Below, piece by piece: positions 31,435 through 31,641 of a stretch of 31,641 nt of DNA (within the stretch, counting starts at the first letter, position 1; the number at the start of each line of letters is the position of its first letter). The translations under genes were made by a program, and so were the position numbers. The notes under the pieces are model-generated. The model was not told the origin of the DNA and ran no database searches. It was given only the letters and a program-made list of their open reading frames with translations. The stretch is from assembly GCA_005882715.1 (NCBI GenBank), contig VBEI01000096.1, forward strand, positions 1-31,641. Reading direction: 5' to 3'. The DNA is from Chloroflexota bacterium (GTDB taxonomy: Bacteria > Chloroflexota > Dehalococcoidia > SM23-28-2 > RBG-16-64-32).

Positions 31435-31641
31435 TCAGGTTTCAACCTGCAGCAGTTCCTCTCCGCCTACAAGCCCAGAACATACTCGCGCCCTGTGCTC
31501 ATCTCGCGTAGGCACCCACAATTCGTAATAGGTACTCGGCCCGTACCCCGTGCCTCCAACATTCACCACTCGCGGGTGAATGCCGGCGCCTCGCAGGGCG
31601 GATACCCAAACGGAAAGCTCGGCTTCACCAGCGGCACCGCC
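31435..31641 (-). CDS. DUF2007-like protein, C-terminal part
   Basis: The last 68 codons of a minus-strand gene running out of the window. The translation contains AELSVWVSALRGAGIHPRVV, then YYELWVPTRDEHRARVC, and ends in LLQVET before TGA at 31437-31435. The pattern (helix with LRxAGI, a variable strand, then ELWVPxxDxxRA) matches the small DUF2007 'putative signal transducing' domain, in which a short ferredoxin-like unit is found alone or fused. The start is not in the window, so length and other domains are unknown. It lies upstream of the acidic protein gene on the same strand, 195 nt away. Confidence 0.6.
   Translation of the reverse strand, partial: GGAAGEAELSVWVSALRGAGIHPRVVNVGGTGYGPSTYYELWVPTRDEHRARVCSGLVGGEELLQVET

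Overview
The window is GC-rich bacterial chromosome, densely packed with housekeeping genes. There are no rRNA or tRNA genes, no phage or transposase genes and no CRISPR array that I can see. The gene content fits a free-living bacterium, and I would guess Chloroflexota (Dehalococcoidia-like). Supporting hints are a Ku/LigD pair, an aroK-aroB fusion, a GlmU acetyltransferase domain without its uridylyltransferase half, and REP-like hairpins between genes. The taxon is inference from style, not proven.

Left part, all on the minus strand (1-9963): a broken methyltransferase start at the edge, then pepP, aroQ, xerC/D, topA, dprA, a CNNM/CBS membrane protein and a GlmU-C-like acetyltransferase. 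dprA and topA are translationally coupled, as are the acetyltransferase and the CBS protein. The spaces around pepP, aroQ and xerC hold a family of palindromic repeats. Three of these lie inside a 96-bp tandem array between xerC and topA, and one contains the pepP start codon. A 710-bp gene-poor gap (7146-7856) holds two diverged direct repeats flanking a strongly structured GC-rich block.

Middle part (10266-19831), plus strand: one tight nine-gene operon, alaS-ruvX-mltG-aroE-unknown-aroC-GNAT-aroKB-acyP, with most junctions overlapping by 4 nt. With aroQ it encodes five of the seven shikimate steps; the first enzyme and aroA are not here. alaS has an internal segment with different codon use and an insertion of about 75 residues.

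Right part (19896-31641): a GNAT and cysteine-dioxygenase-like pair, a LysM lytic transglycosylase, an HD hydrolase, and an NHEJ locus (Ku and a PE-LIG-POL LigD) with two small membrane proteins between them. Then come citrate synthase, a 22-residue membrane peptide, an acidic unknown protein with a duplicated N-terminal module and a clear terminator, and the 3' end of a DUF2007-like gene. Several genes (alaS, ligD, gltA, perhaps dprA) have a -10-like hexamer only 6-10 nt before the start codon, which suggests leaderless or nearly leaderless mRNAs.
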